Part shown: positions 27,421 to 34,319 of the stretch, piece by piece | How positions within the stretch are numbered: position 1 is the stretch's first letter | Layout: each line of letters begins with the position of its first letter | Source: Gemmatimonadota bacterium | Lineage (GTDB): Bacteria; Gemmatimonadota; Gemmatimonadetes; Gemmatimonadales; GWC2-71-9 | Direction: 5' to 3' | DNA: 35,002 nucleotides | Assembly: GCA_024641735.1 (NCBI GenBank) | Contig: JAHECN010000012.1 | Coordinates: 1 to 35,002 of the forward strand | Notes under the pieces: model-generated | Seen by the model: the letters and a program-made list of their open reading frames with translations, nothing else | The model's database searches: none | What the model was told of the DNA's origin: nothing | Made by a program: the position numbers and the translations under genes

Positions 27421-28683
27421 ATGCGAGAGGAGAGAGGAGGGAGGAGAGAAGCGAACGGACGGGTGGGGTGGCGTCCACCGCTCCGTCGCGTACACCTCCT
27501 CTCCTTTCTCTTTTCTCTTCTCTCGGTTGCGCCGCTCGCCGCCCAATCCAATCCCGACCTCGAGGCCTCCAGGCGTCGACTCGAGCAGATCCGCCAAGAG
27601 CGGGAACAACTCCAGCAGCAGCAGCGGCGGATCAGCGGCCAAGTGAGCGATGTCGGCGCTGCGCTCCGCAATATCGAACGCCAACGCGACGCCACAACCC
27701 GCCTCGTCGGTGAAATCGAACGGCAGATCGGGGGACTCGGCTCCGAACTCGAACGCTCCGCCGCGGAGATGACCCTTGCGCAGGACAACCTTGCCGACCG
27801 CAAGGCAGTGTTGCGCCGCCGACTCGCCGACATCTACAAGCGCGGACCGCTCTACACCTTCCAAGTGCTGCTGGCCGCCGAGACCTTCAGCGATTTGCTG
27901 ACACGGTACAAGTATCTCTATCTGACCTCGCGCCAGGACCGCGCGTTGGTGTCAGACGTTGAGCGACTGACGGCGAGTGTGCGCGGGAAGCGGGACGAGC
28001 TCCTGGGGATCCAGACCGAGCTGGACCGACGCCGTTCGGAGCGCGAGGCCGAACTCGAGCGCTTCGCCAATCTGGCGGACGAGCGGCAATCGCAATTGCG
28101 AAACCTGCAGCGCACCTCAGCCCAGACCCAACAACGGCTCACGACGCTCGAACGGGACGAAGCACGCGTCAACGACCTGCTCGCCTCACTGGAACGGGCG
28201 CGACGGACGGCCGAAGCCAACCGCACAGCGCGCCCCGGAACGGCCACGCCGCCGAGTGCCGGCAAGACGCTCTCGACCGCGGACCTCGGCAAGCTCGAGT
28301 GGCCCGTCGAGGGCGACATTCTCTTTGAATTCGGGCGGGATACGCTGAAGAGCGGGGCCGTGGTCCGCAATCAGGGGATCGGAATCGGCGCCCCGGTCGG
28401 CACGTCGGTTAAGGCCGTGGAGGCGGGAACCGCTGTCCTCGTTCGCCGTCTCTCCACCTACGGACTCTCCGTCTTCGTGCAACATGGGGATGGCTATTAC
28501 TCACTGTACATGCAATTGCAGAGTGCGTCGGTCACCGAGGGACAACAGGTGACGCGCGGACAGGCGATTGGAACGGTGGGCGGCGCCAATTCGGATCACG
28601 GCCCCCACCTCTACTTCGAAATCCGGGGCGATCAGCAGATCGCGCTGGACCCGCTCGTCTGGCTTCGTCGGCGCAGCAAGTAG
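27421..28683 (+). CDS. EnvC-like murein hydrolase activator with degenerate LytM domain
   Basis: From ATG 27421 (TGATATG junction with ftsX) the protein is 420 residues. An arginine-rich n-region, then LLSFLFSLLSVAPLAA and AQS, make a signal peptide. A long coiled coil (about 45-270, rich in Gln/Glu/Arg, including QIRQEREQLQQQQRRISGQ) precedes a LytM/M23 domain at about 300-415. The first zinc motif is lost: where active M23 enzymes have His and Asp, this reads NQGIGIGAP, and the last motif is HGPHLYFEIRG instead of HxH. This matches EnvC, a non-catalytic activator of amidases. A GTG at 27463 is an alternative start. The 5' end is built from a GAGA/TCTC foldback. Confidence 0.9.
   Translation: MREERGGRREANGRVGWRPPLRRVHLLSFLFSLLSVAPLAAQSNPDLEASRRRLEQIRQEREQLQQQQRRISGQVSDVGAALRNIERQRDATTRLVGEIERQIGGLGSELERSAAEMTLAQDNLADRKAVLRRRLADIYKRGPLYTFQVLLAAETFSDLLTRYKYLYLTSRQDRALVSDVERLTASVRGKRDELLGIQTELDRRRSEREAELERFANLADERQSQLRNLQRTSAQTQQRLTTLERDEARVNDLLASLERARRTAEANRTARPGTATPPSAGKTLSTADLGKLEWPVEGDILFEFGRDTLKSGAVVRNQGIGIGAPVGTSVKAVEAGTAVLVRRLSTYGLSVFVQHGDGYYSLYMQLQSASVTEGQQVTRGQAIGTVGGANSDHGPHLYFEIRGDQQIALDPLVWLRRRSK
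27423..27526. repeat. GAGA/TCTC foldback island D inside the envC-like 5' end
   Basis: A purine arm at 27423-27450 faces a pyrimidine arm at 27496-27526 (outer CGAGAG-AGAGA pairing). Between them GCGAACGGA pairs with TCCGTCGC with one bulge, and the apex GGTGG-CGT-CCACC (27467-27479) is a perfect small hairpin. The whole 100 bases can fold into one long stem. GGAGAGAAGCGA at 27443-27454 also occurs, inverted, in island C. Confidence 0.75.
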
Positions 28684-28685
28684 CC

Positions 28686-28707
28686 GCCTGAAGTTCGCGG
28701 GTCAGGC
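28686..28707. terminator. Possible bidirectional hairpin between envC-like and cyclase genes
   Basis: GCCTGA at 28686-28691 pairs with TCAGGC at 28702-28707 around ten bases, in the 18-base convergent gap and the last codons of the cyclase. There is no T-run on either side, so this is weak. Confidence 0.3.
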
Positions 28708-30126
28708 CGCGCAGCCGATCCGGTCAACGTCCTGTCCCTTCCCATCCACCAAGCCCGCCTCGACCCGAGCGAAGAGATCCTCGGGCCGATGCACCCCGGG
28801 ATGCGGATAGACGGCGACGCCGGCGGTCAGGCGGCAGCGTGCCCCCGACTCCATATCGGCAAGCCCAGAGGCTTCGAGACGCGTACGAATCCGCCGGACC
28901 GTATCGCGTGCTCCCTCTAGGTCAGTCTCCGGGAGGAGCAGCAGAAATTCTTCGCCCCCGTAGCGCGCCACGAAGTCCGGCGCACGGATCTCGCGCTGCA
29001 GCAATCGTCCGAGTTCGGCCAGCAGGCGATGCCCGCCGTCGCGACCCAACTGATCATTCAGCTGGCGCATCCCATCAACATCGAGGAGGACCAGGGAAAA
29101 CTGCACGTCATAGCGACGCGCACGATCGAATTCCTCACGAATGCGGCGATCGAGCGCGTCGAGCGTGCCGCACCCGGTGAGCGGGTCCACATTCGAGGTG
29201 ATCGCCTGCCGCCGCACGATTGCACTGCGTCGTTCCTCCGTCTCCAGGAGCCGCGTGGTGGCCTCAACGGCGAGCTCGGCGAAGGCGACCTGAGCGGGAG
29301 TCAGGATGGCTTCATGGCGATGGGTGCGGAGCACGATGCTCCCGACGCTGCGACCGAGCGAACGGAGCGGGATCGCCGCAGTGCTCACGAGCTGTACACT
29401 CGGCGAGAGCACACCCGCCCGACCGGCGTGAATTCGAAAGAGCGGGCTCTTGCTCACATCCCCGAGGTGACAGGTCACGCCAGCAGCCGCGGCGGCAGTG
29501 GCTTCCGGCCAGCGCTCCAGTTCCACATCGGCGTCGCGCACCTTCGGTTGGTCGGTGGCAGCCACCAGTCGGCCGGTCGCGGCTTCGGGGTGATGCAGGA
29601 GACAGCTGACCGACGGGAGATCGAGAGCACGACTCAGTCCGTGGATCAGCGCATGAAGCATGTCTTCACGGTACAACTCGGCCGAGACGGCTTGCATCAC
29701 CTCGAAGAGGTGAAGGTCCCGACCGCGCCCCGGCTGACCACTGCCCCGCGGGGCGGCAAGCCGCGCTCGCAGTCGGGCGACGAGTTGGCGAGATTCCATG
29801 GGCAACAGGATCGCTTCGTCCGCCCCCGCCTCGGCGGCACGGACCAGGTCGAGCGGATCGTCACTCGCGATGAGCAGGACGATCTGGGCGCTGCTGCGGC
29901 GGGACGCCGCCAGCGCATCGACCATCGCGCGGGTCCCGATGCTGACCGGTCGGCAGGTTGCGATCACAAGGGCAGGAGATTCATCAGGCAATTCGCGCAG
30001 GTCTTCCATCTCGGACACCTGAAAGCCGGCGCGCACCAACTCACCCTCGAGTCCAATCGGCCGGTCATCCGGCTCGCCGACGAGAATCACGAGTGGACGC
30101 CCGACCGCACTTCGGGACGGGGTCAC
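28702..30126 (-). CDS. Diguanylate cyclase with degenerate receiver, GAF and GGDEF domains
   Basis: Domains on the 474-residue protein from GTG 30126: a receiver-like domain (about 1-125) starting RPLVILVGEPDDRP, a GAF-like domain (about 150-310, VMQAVSAELYREDMLHALI onward) and a GGDEF domain (about 325-470). The active motif reads YGGEEF near 389, with FSLVLLDVDGMRQLNDQLG upstream, and an inhibitory I-site RAPD sits five residues before it. It should make c-di-GMP with product feedback. The receiver lacks the usual phospho-acceptor Asp (strand reads ALVIATCRPV). The track start at 30618 runs through nfo antisense; GTG 30126 is my choice, without a Shine-Dalgarno, so the start is uncertain. 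Confidence 0.85.
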   Translation of the reverse strand: MTPSRSAVGRPLVILVGEPDDRPIGLEGELVRAGFQVSEMEDLRELPDESPALVIATCRPVSIGTRAMVDALAASRRSSAQIVLLIASDDPLDLVRAAEAGADEAILLPMESRQLVARLRARLAAPRGSGQPGRGRDLHLFEVMQAVSAELYREDMLHALIHGLSRALDLPSVSCLLHHPEAATGRLVAATDQPKVRDADVELERWPEATAAAAAGVTCHLGDVSKSPLFRIHAGRAGVLSPSVQLVSTAAIPLRSLGRSVGSIVLRTHRHEAILTPAQVAFAELAVEATTRLLETEERRSAIVRRQAITSNVDPLTGCGTLDALDRRIREEFDRARRYDVQFSLVLLDVDGMRQLNDQLGRDGGHRLLAELGRLLQREIRAPDFVARYGGEEFLLLLPETDLEGARDTVRRIRTRLEASGLADMESGARCRLTAGVAVYPHPGVHRPEDLFARVEAGLVDGKGQDVDRIGCAA

Positions 30127-30132
30127 TCCAAT

Positions 30133-30139
30133 GGGAGGA
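30133..30139 (+). promoter_or_regulatory. Ribosome binding site deciding the nfo start
   Basis: GGGAGGA lies nine bases before ATG 30149 and makes this start better than ATG 30131, which overlaps the site itself. Confidence 0.6.
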
Positions 30140-30148
30140 AGCGAATCG

Positions 30149-31066
30149 ATGCGCAAGACGTCAGACACGGAACCTCGGGCCAAGAAGGGGGCCGCGGACG
30201 CCGCTGTCCCAGGAGAATTGCTGGGCGCGCACGTCTCGACCGCGGGAGGCCCCCCCACCGCCCTGGGCCGCGGAGCGGCCATCGGAGCAACGGCACTCCA
30301 GCTCTTCACCAAGACCCCGAACATGTGGCGGGAGCCGGTCGTGACGCGGGAGATCGCGGACGCCTTTCGGCGGGCGCGAGAGGAGCATCCTGTTGGCGCC
30401 ATTGTTTCGCACGATTCGTACCTGATCAACTTGGCCTCCCCCGACGACGCCCTACGGGCCAAGTCCAGACAGGCATTTGAGGGGGAACTCACGCGTTCCC
30501 AAGCACTTGGCCTCGATGGGATCGTCTCCCACCCGGGAAATTTCATCGACGAGCACGACGCCGGACTGGAGCGGAATGCGGCAGCTCTCACGGAGGCACT
30601 CCGGGCTGTCCCTGGCACGGTGATGGTCTACCTGGAGACGACGGCCGGCACCGGGACCGTCCTTGGCCGGACCTTTGAGGAGCTGAGGGACCTTCGGGAT
30701 CTTGTCGGGGAAGAGGTCCGATCCCGGGTGGGATTCTGCGCGGACACCTGTCACCTCTTCAGCGCGGGGTACGACCTCGTGGGGGACTTCGACGGTGTCT
30801 GGGAGGCGTGGGACCGGATCATCGGCCTGGAACACCTTCGATGCCTTCACCTGAATGACTCGAAAACGCCCTTTGCGTCCAAGAAGGACCGACATGAACT
30901 CCTCGGAGAAGGTTCTCTCGGGACGGAGCCGTTTCGCCGGATCATGACCGATCCACGTTTCGTTGCCATTCCGAAGCTACTCGAGACCCCGAAGGGCGAC
31001 GCCGACGAGGTGACCAACGATCTCCGAATGCTCGCCCTGCTGCGCAGTTTTGGCACCCCGAATTGA
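30149..31066 (+). CDS. nfo: Endonuclease IV
   Basis: Nfo cuts the DNA backbone 5' of abasic sites using three Zn2+ ions, in base excision repair. The 305-residue TIM-barrel protein has the family signatures: LLGAHVSTAGGPPTALGRG, ALQLFTKTPNMWREP, VSHDSYLINLASPD, VSHPGNFI, YLETTAGTGTVLGRTFEEL, VGFCADTCHLFSAGYDL and HLNDSKTPFASKKDRHELLGEG, covering the metal ligands. About 20 basic N-terminal residues (MRKTSDTEPRAKKG) precede the core, slightly longer than usual. It is divergent from the cyclase with a 22-base gap. An outer-membrane protein gene follows. Confidence 0.95.
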   Translation: MRKTSDTEPRAKKGAADAAVPGELLGAHVSTAGGPPTALGRGAAIGATALQLFTKTPNMWREPVVTREIADAFRRAREEHPVGAIVSHDSYLINLASPDDALRAKSRQAFEGELTRSQALGLDGIVSHPGNFIDEHDAGLERNAAALTEALRAVPGTVMVYLETTAGTGTVLGRTFEELRDLRDLVGEEVRSRVGFCADTCHLFSAGYDLVGDFDGVWEAWDRIIGLEHLRCLHLNDSKTPFASKKDRHELLGEGSLGTEPFRRIMTDPRFVAIPKLLETPKGDADEVTNDLRMLALLRSFGTPN

Positions 31067-31086
31067 CCCCGGGCCCCTGTCCCCGG

Positions 31087-31092
31087 CATCTT
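31087..31092 (+). promoter_or_regulatory. Possible -10-like hexamer before the outer-membrane protein
   Basis: CATCTT is six bases before ATG 31099, the same spacing as ftsE and lepA, but it lacks the first T of TAnnnT. The GGAGG touching the ATG is too close to act as a Shine-Dalgarno for it. Confidence 0.2.
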
Positions 31093-31098
31093 CGGAGG

Positions 31099-31698
31099 AT
31101 GCGATTCCCATTGTTCGTCATCCTCGCGGTCGCGGTGCGTCCCTCCGTGCTCGAGGCTCAGCTGACTGCGCGCCTCAGCGCCGGGGCCACGATGGGGACC
31201 TCCTTGGTGGCCGACGCGATCCTCTATGACGACGTGGTCGCCCTCAAGACGTCGGTCGCACCCACGATCGCGATTGGCCTTGGCTACCCGATCTCGGCAA
31301 CCCACAAATTGTTGGGTGAACTCCGCATCGCCTCCGCGACGCTGACCGGCAGTGGCAGCGCCGGCGCAAATGACCTCGGCGCGCTTCGGACGATCGAGTT
31401 CTCGGTGATGGCAGAGGGTCCCCTCCCCTACCACCTGCGATTCCAGGTCGGTGGCGGCGCGATCAAGTATTCGCCCGCACGCGCAGCAGGTGCCTTCCTC
31501 GACGACGCACCGATCAAACCGATGGTCACGGCGGGGCTCGCCTGGACCAAGAGTTTGCGCCCCGGCCTCGAACTGCAGGTGGGTGGTCGTTGGGGACTCC
31601 ACGAATTCACCACCAAGACGCTCGAGCGTCGCGGCTACTCGCTGGCGCAGCGGGTCCATCGCCTCGGGATCACCCTCGGCGTGGAGCGTGCCTGGTGA
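31099..31698 (+). CDS. Predicted outer-membrane beta-barrel protein
   Basis: From ATG 31099 the protein is 199 residues with a signal peptide (MRFPLFVILAVAVRPSVLEAQ). The rest alternates polar and hydrophobic residues in strands (ARLSAGATMGTSLV, APTIAIGLGYPIS, LLGELRIASATLTG, YHLRFQVGGGAIKY, LELQVGGRWGLHEF) and ends in an aromatic-terminal strand ([13 protein letters not shown]), the usual signal for outer-membrane assembly. I infer a small eight-stranded barrel; no function can be named. The track start is TTG 31063, which overlaps the nfo stop as TTGA and cannot be excluded, but it would give a 33-residue signal peptide. The downstream lipoprotein overlaps its stop (GTGA). Confidence 0.75.
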   Translation: MRFPLFVILAVAVRPSVLEAQLTARLSAGATMGTSLVADAILYDDVVALKTSVAPTIAIGLGYPISATHKLLGELRIASATLTGSGSAGANDLGALRTIEFSVMAEGPLPYHLRFQVGGGAIKYSPARAAGAFLDDAPIKPMVTAGLAWTKSLRPGLELQVGGRWGLHEFTTKTLERRGYSLAQRVHRLGITLGVERAW

Positions 31699-32342
31699 AG
31701 GGCCGACTCGCGTGCCTCATCAGCCTGGTTGCCGTCACCGCCTGCGCCGACATCGTGCCCCCGGCACAACGCGAAGGCTACGAGTATCGTCAGATCCTCG
31801 GCACCGACACATTGTCGTTCAAATGGGATCCAAGTCTGCTCCCCGTGAAGATCTGGATCGCGGACGACTCTCCCCTGCGTTCCCATTTGATCACGGCGAT
31901 CAGCCGATGGGAGCAGGCGTTCGTCTACGGAGAGTTCCGCGCCACGTTGGTAAGCGACTCGAGCCGTGCAGACATCATCGTCCGCAACGCGCCGCCGACC
32001 AGTGGCGCAGGGCTGCGGCTTGCTGCGTTTGCGAGTCAGTGTCTCGGCGAGACCACCTACCAGTTGGGCAGCGCGCCGAAGACCCTCCAACTGCCATGGC
32101 GTGTCCATGTGTGGCCCGCATCGAATCCCAATGCCACCGGCATTCAGGATTGCTACCGCATCACGGTGACGCACGAGCTCGGACACGCGCTGGGTATCAT
32201 CAACGCCAATCACGCGGGCGCACTGCCAACCGATGTGATGTACCGTGACCCGGTTGCTGATGGATTGAGTGAACGTGATCGCAACACGATTGAGCGGCTA
32301 TACCATAGCCGAACGACTTTGACGGCCGTGCCCCGGCCATGA
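31695..32342 (+). CDS. Matrixin-like zinc metalloprotease lipoprotein
   Basis: Starting at GTG 31695 (GTGA overlap with the previous stop) the protein is 215 residues; the track start at 31590 lies inside that gene. It starts with a lipoprotein signal ending LVAVTAC. The catalytic helix is [16 protein letters not shown] near 157, followed by [20 protein letters not shown], where VMY is the Met-turn and the following segment is typical of matrixin/metzincin ends. In a canonical metzincin the third zinc ligand sits where this protein has Asn ([11 protein letters not shown]); a His three residues later may replace it. It is probably a periplasmic or surface protease; the substrate is unknown. 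Confidence 0.8.
   Translation: MKGRLACLISLVAVTACADIVPPAQREGYEYRQILGTDTLSFKWDPSLLPVKIWIADDSPLRSHLITAISRWEQAFVYGEFRATLVSDSSRADIIVRNAPPTSGAGLRLAAFASQCLGETTYQLGSAPKTLQLPWRVHVWPASNPNATGIQDCYRITVTHELGHALGIINANHAGALPTDVMYRDPVADGLSERDRNTIERLYHSRTTLTAVPRP
32295..32311. other. Perfect 7-bp inverted repeat upstream of PEPCK
   Basis: CGGCTAT-ACC-ATAGCCG lies at the end of the metalloprotease gene, 42 bases before the PEPCK ATG. It is long enough to be an operator or a small hairpin, but it is also coding and could be chance. Confidence 0.3.
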
Positions 32343-32352
32343 TGGAGACCTG

Positions 32353-34212
32353 ATGAGCAGCAATGCCCCGTCGCTGGACACGACCGCACCTGCCTGGGTG
32401 CAGCACCCCCGCCTGCAAGCCTGGGTGGCCGAGATGGCCGCTCTGACCCAACCCGATCAGATCCAATGGTGCGACGGCTCCCAAGCCGAGTACGACGCGC
32501 TCTGTGAACAGATGGTGGCCGCCGGAACCTTCCGCCGCCTTGATCCGGTGAAGCGTCCGAACTCCTTCCTGGCACTCTCGGATCCCAACGACGTCGCACG
32601 GGTCGAGGACCGGACCTTCATCTGCAGCAAGCGGAAGGTGGATGCTGGGCCAACGAACAATTGGGTTGAGCCCCGCGAGATGCGCGAGAAACTGCGTGGT
32701 CTCTTTGCGGGGTCGATGCGTGGCCGGACGATGTACGTCGTGCCGTTTTCGATGGGGCCGATCGGTTCACCGCTCTCGCATATCGGCGTGGAGCTCTCCG
32801 ACTCACCGTACGTCGTCGTCAACATGCGGATCATGACGCGCATGGGACGCGCCGTCCTCGATTCCCTGGGACAAGGCGATTTCATTCCGTGCATGCATTC
32901 CGTCGGCGCGCCATTGGCAGCTGGCCAGAAGGATGTGGCGTGGCCGTGCAACGCGGAGCAGAAGTACATCGTGCACTTCCCGGAAGACCGTCAGATCTGG
33001 TCCTATGGCTCCGGCTACGGTGGGAACGCGCTGCTCGGCAAGAAGTGCTTCGCGTTGCGCATCGCCTCGGTCATGGGCCGGGACGACCATTGGATGGCCG
33101 AGCACACGCTGATTCTCGGTGTCGAAGATCCGAAGGGCGAGAAGACCTATGTCGCGGCCGGCTTTCCGAGCGCCTGCGGCAAGACCAACTTCGCGATGCT
33201 GATTCCCCCCGAAGGCTACGAGGGGTGGAAGGTCACGACGGTCGGTGATGACATCGCCTGGATTCGCGCCGGCGATGATGGTCGGCTCTGGGCGATCAAC
33301 CCCGAGGCCGGGTACTTCGGTGTGGCGCCCGGGACCTCCATGGCAACGAATCCCAACGCCATGCTCTCGTGTGCCTCGAACACCATTTTCACCAACGTCG
33401 CCTTGACCGAGGACAACGACGTCTGGTGGGAAGGGATGACGGACACGCCGCCAGCTCGTCTGACCGATTGGCGCGGCAATGCCTGGACGCCCGAGTCGAA
33501 GACACCGGCTGCCCACCCGAACGCCCGTTTTACCGCGCCAGCGTCGCAATGCCCCTCGATCGATTCGGCGTGGGAAGATCCCGCCGGTGTGCCGATCTCG
33601 GCCTTCATCTTCGGCGGTCGGCGGGCCACGACGGTCCCGTTGGTGCACCAGGCCTTCAATTGGAGCTTCGGCGTGTACCTCGGCGCGACGATCGGCTCGG
33701 AAACCACGGCAGCCGCTGCGGGCGCCACGGGCCAAGTGCGTCGCGATCCGTTCGCCATGCTGCCATTCTGTGGCTACCACATGGGCGACTACTTCAACCA
33801 CTGGTTGCAGATGGGTCGCGGGTTAAGCGATCCGCCGCGCATCTTCTGCGTGAATTGGTTCCGGAAGGACGCAAATGGGAAATTCGTCTGGCCGGGCTTC
33901 GGGCAGAATATGCGCGTGCTCGAATGGATCGTCGGCCGCGTGCGGGGACGGGCCGCCGGCATCGAATCGCCGATCGGCTGGATGCCACGCTACGAAGATC
34001 TCCGCTGGGACGGGCTCGACTTCTCGAAGGAGACCTTCCTCCAGTTGATGGACGTCGATCGCGAGCAGTGGAAGAGCGAGTTGTTGGGCCATCGCGACCT
34101 GTTCGAGAAGCTCTACGATCGTCTGCCACAGGAATTCATGGCGATGCGAGAGCTGATCCTCTCCGCGCTCTGGCGGAGTCCGGAGCATTGGAGTTTGGAG
34201 CCGGAAGCGTAG
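32353..34212 (+). CDS. pckG: Phosphoenolpyruvate carboxykinase (GTP)
   Basis: This enzyme converts oxaloacetate and GTP to PEP, CO2 and GDP, the entry to gluconeogenesis. The 619-residue length and motifs fit the GTP class rather than the shorter ATP class: [40 protein letters not shown], the P-loop [13 protein letters not shown] near 272 with the GTP-class hyperreactive Cys, GDDIAWIR with metal-binding Asp, [12 protein letters not shown], and [16 protein letters not shown] five bases before ATG 32353 is the ribosome binding site. It stands after the metalloprotease with an 11-base gap. The stop TAG directly abuts an ATG of a 28-codon ORF inside foldback island E. Confidence 0.97.
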   Translation: MSSNAPSLDTTAPAWVQHPRLQAWVAEMAALTQPDQIQWCDGSQAEYDALCEQMVAAGTFRRLDPVKRPNSFLALSDPNDVARVEDRTFICSKRKVDAGPTNNWVEPREMREKLRGLFAGSMRGRTMYVVPFSMGPIGSPLSHIGVELSDSPYVVVNMRIMTRMGRAVLDSLGQGDFIPCMHSVGAPLAAGQKDVAWPCNAEQKYIVHFPEDRQIWSYGSGYGGNALLGKKCFALRIASVMGRDDHWMAEHTLILGVEDPKGEKTYVAAGFPSACGKTNFAMLIPPEGYEGWKVTTVGDDIAWIRAGDDGRLWAINPEAGYFGVAPGTSMATNPNAMLSCASNTIFTNVALTEDNDVWWEGMTDTPPARLTDWRGNAWTPESKTPAAHPNARFTAPASQCPSIDSAWEDPAGVPISAFIFGGRRATTVPLVHQAFNWSFGVYLGATIGSETTAAAAGATGQVRRDPFAMLPFCGYHMGDYFNHWLQMGRGLSDPPRIFCVNWFRKDANGKFVWPGFGQNMRVLEWIVGRVRGRAAGIESPIGWMPRYEDLRWDGLDFSKETFLQLMDVDREQWKSELLGHRDLFEKLYDRLPQEFMAMRELILSALWRSPEHWSLEPEA

Positions 34213-34299
34213 ATGGTCGCGAGTCGTGAGTCGTTGGTCGTGGGAGGGTCAATGCGCATGCCGCGCGACGAGATCCACACTGCTGAGGTAGCCCGCTGA
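34213..34299 (+). CDS. Possible 28-codon leader ORF before the HD gene
   Basis: An uninterrupted ORF, MVASRESLVVGGSMRMPRDE and eight more residues, begins the base after the PEPCK stop. Its TGA overlaps the proposed CTG start of the HD gene as CTGA. Four codons come from the GAGTCGT repeat. It has no match I recognise. It may be chance, or a coupled leader; expression evidence is lacking. Confidence 0.25.
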   Translation: MVASRESLVVGGSMRMPRDEIHTAEVAR

Positions 34300-34319
34300 A
34301 AACTCACGACTCACGACTC
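34221..34319. repeat. GAGTCGT foldback island E between PEPCK and HD genes
   Basis: GAGTCGTGAGTCGT at 34221-34234, two tandem copies of GAGTCGT, is matched exactly by its reverse complement ACGACTCACGACTC at 34306-34319; the arms are 71 bases apart. The interior holds ATGCGCAT and otherwise nothing I recognise. The right arm lies in the N-terminal codons of the HD gene. Confidence 0.8.
34285..34288 (+). promoter_or_regulatory. Shine-Dalgarno GAGG supporting a CTG start of the HD gene
   Basis: GAGG is followed by seven bases and CTG 34296. No ATG, GTG or TTG is available in frame between the TGA at 34284-34286 and the conserved RFQVIRDPLWDNI segment. Confidence 0.4.

Noticed and set aside
4801-27526. 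Foldback islands as a CRISPR array or insertion sequence
   Set aside because: There are no regular repeat-spacer units, no transposase and no target-site duplications that I can see.
29029-30480. 483-residue plus-strand ORF over the cyclase and nfo
   Set aside because: Antisense to the GGDEF/GAF gene and out of frame with nfo, with no recognisable motif.
30127-30618. N-terminal extension of the cyclase ORF to 30618
   Set aside because: These 164 residues are antisense to nfo, Ser/Arg/Ala-rich, and precede the receiver-like domain without any fold signature.
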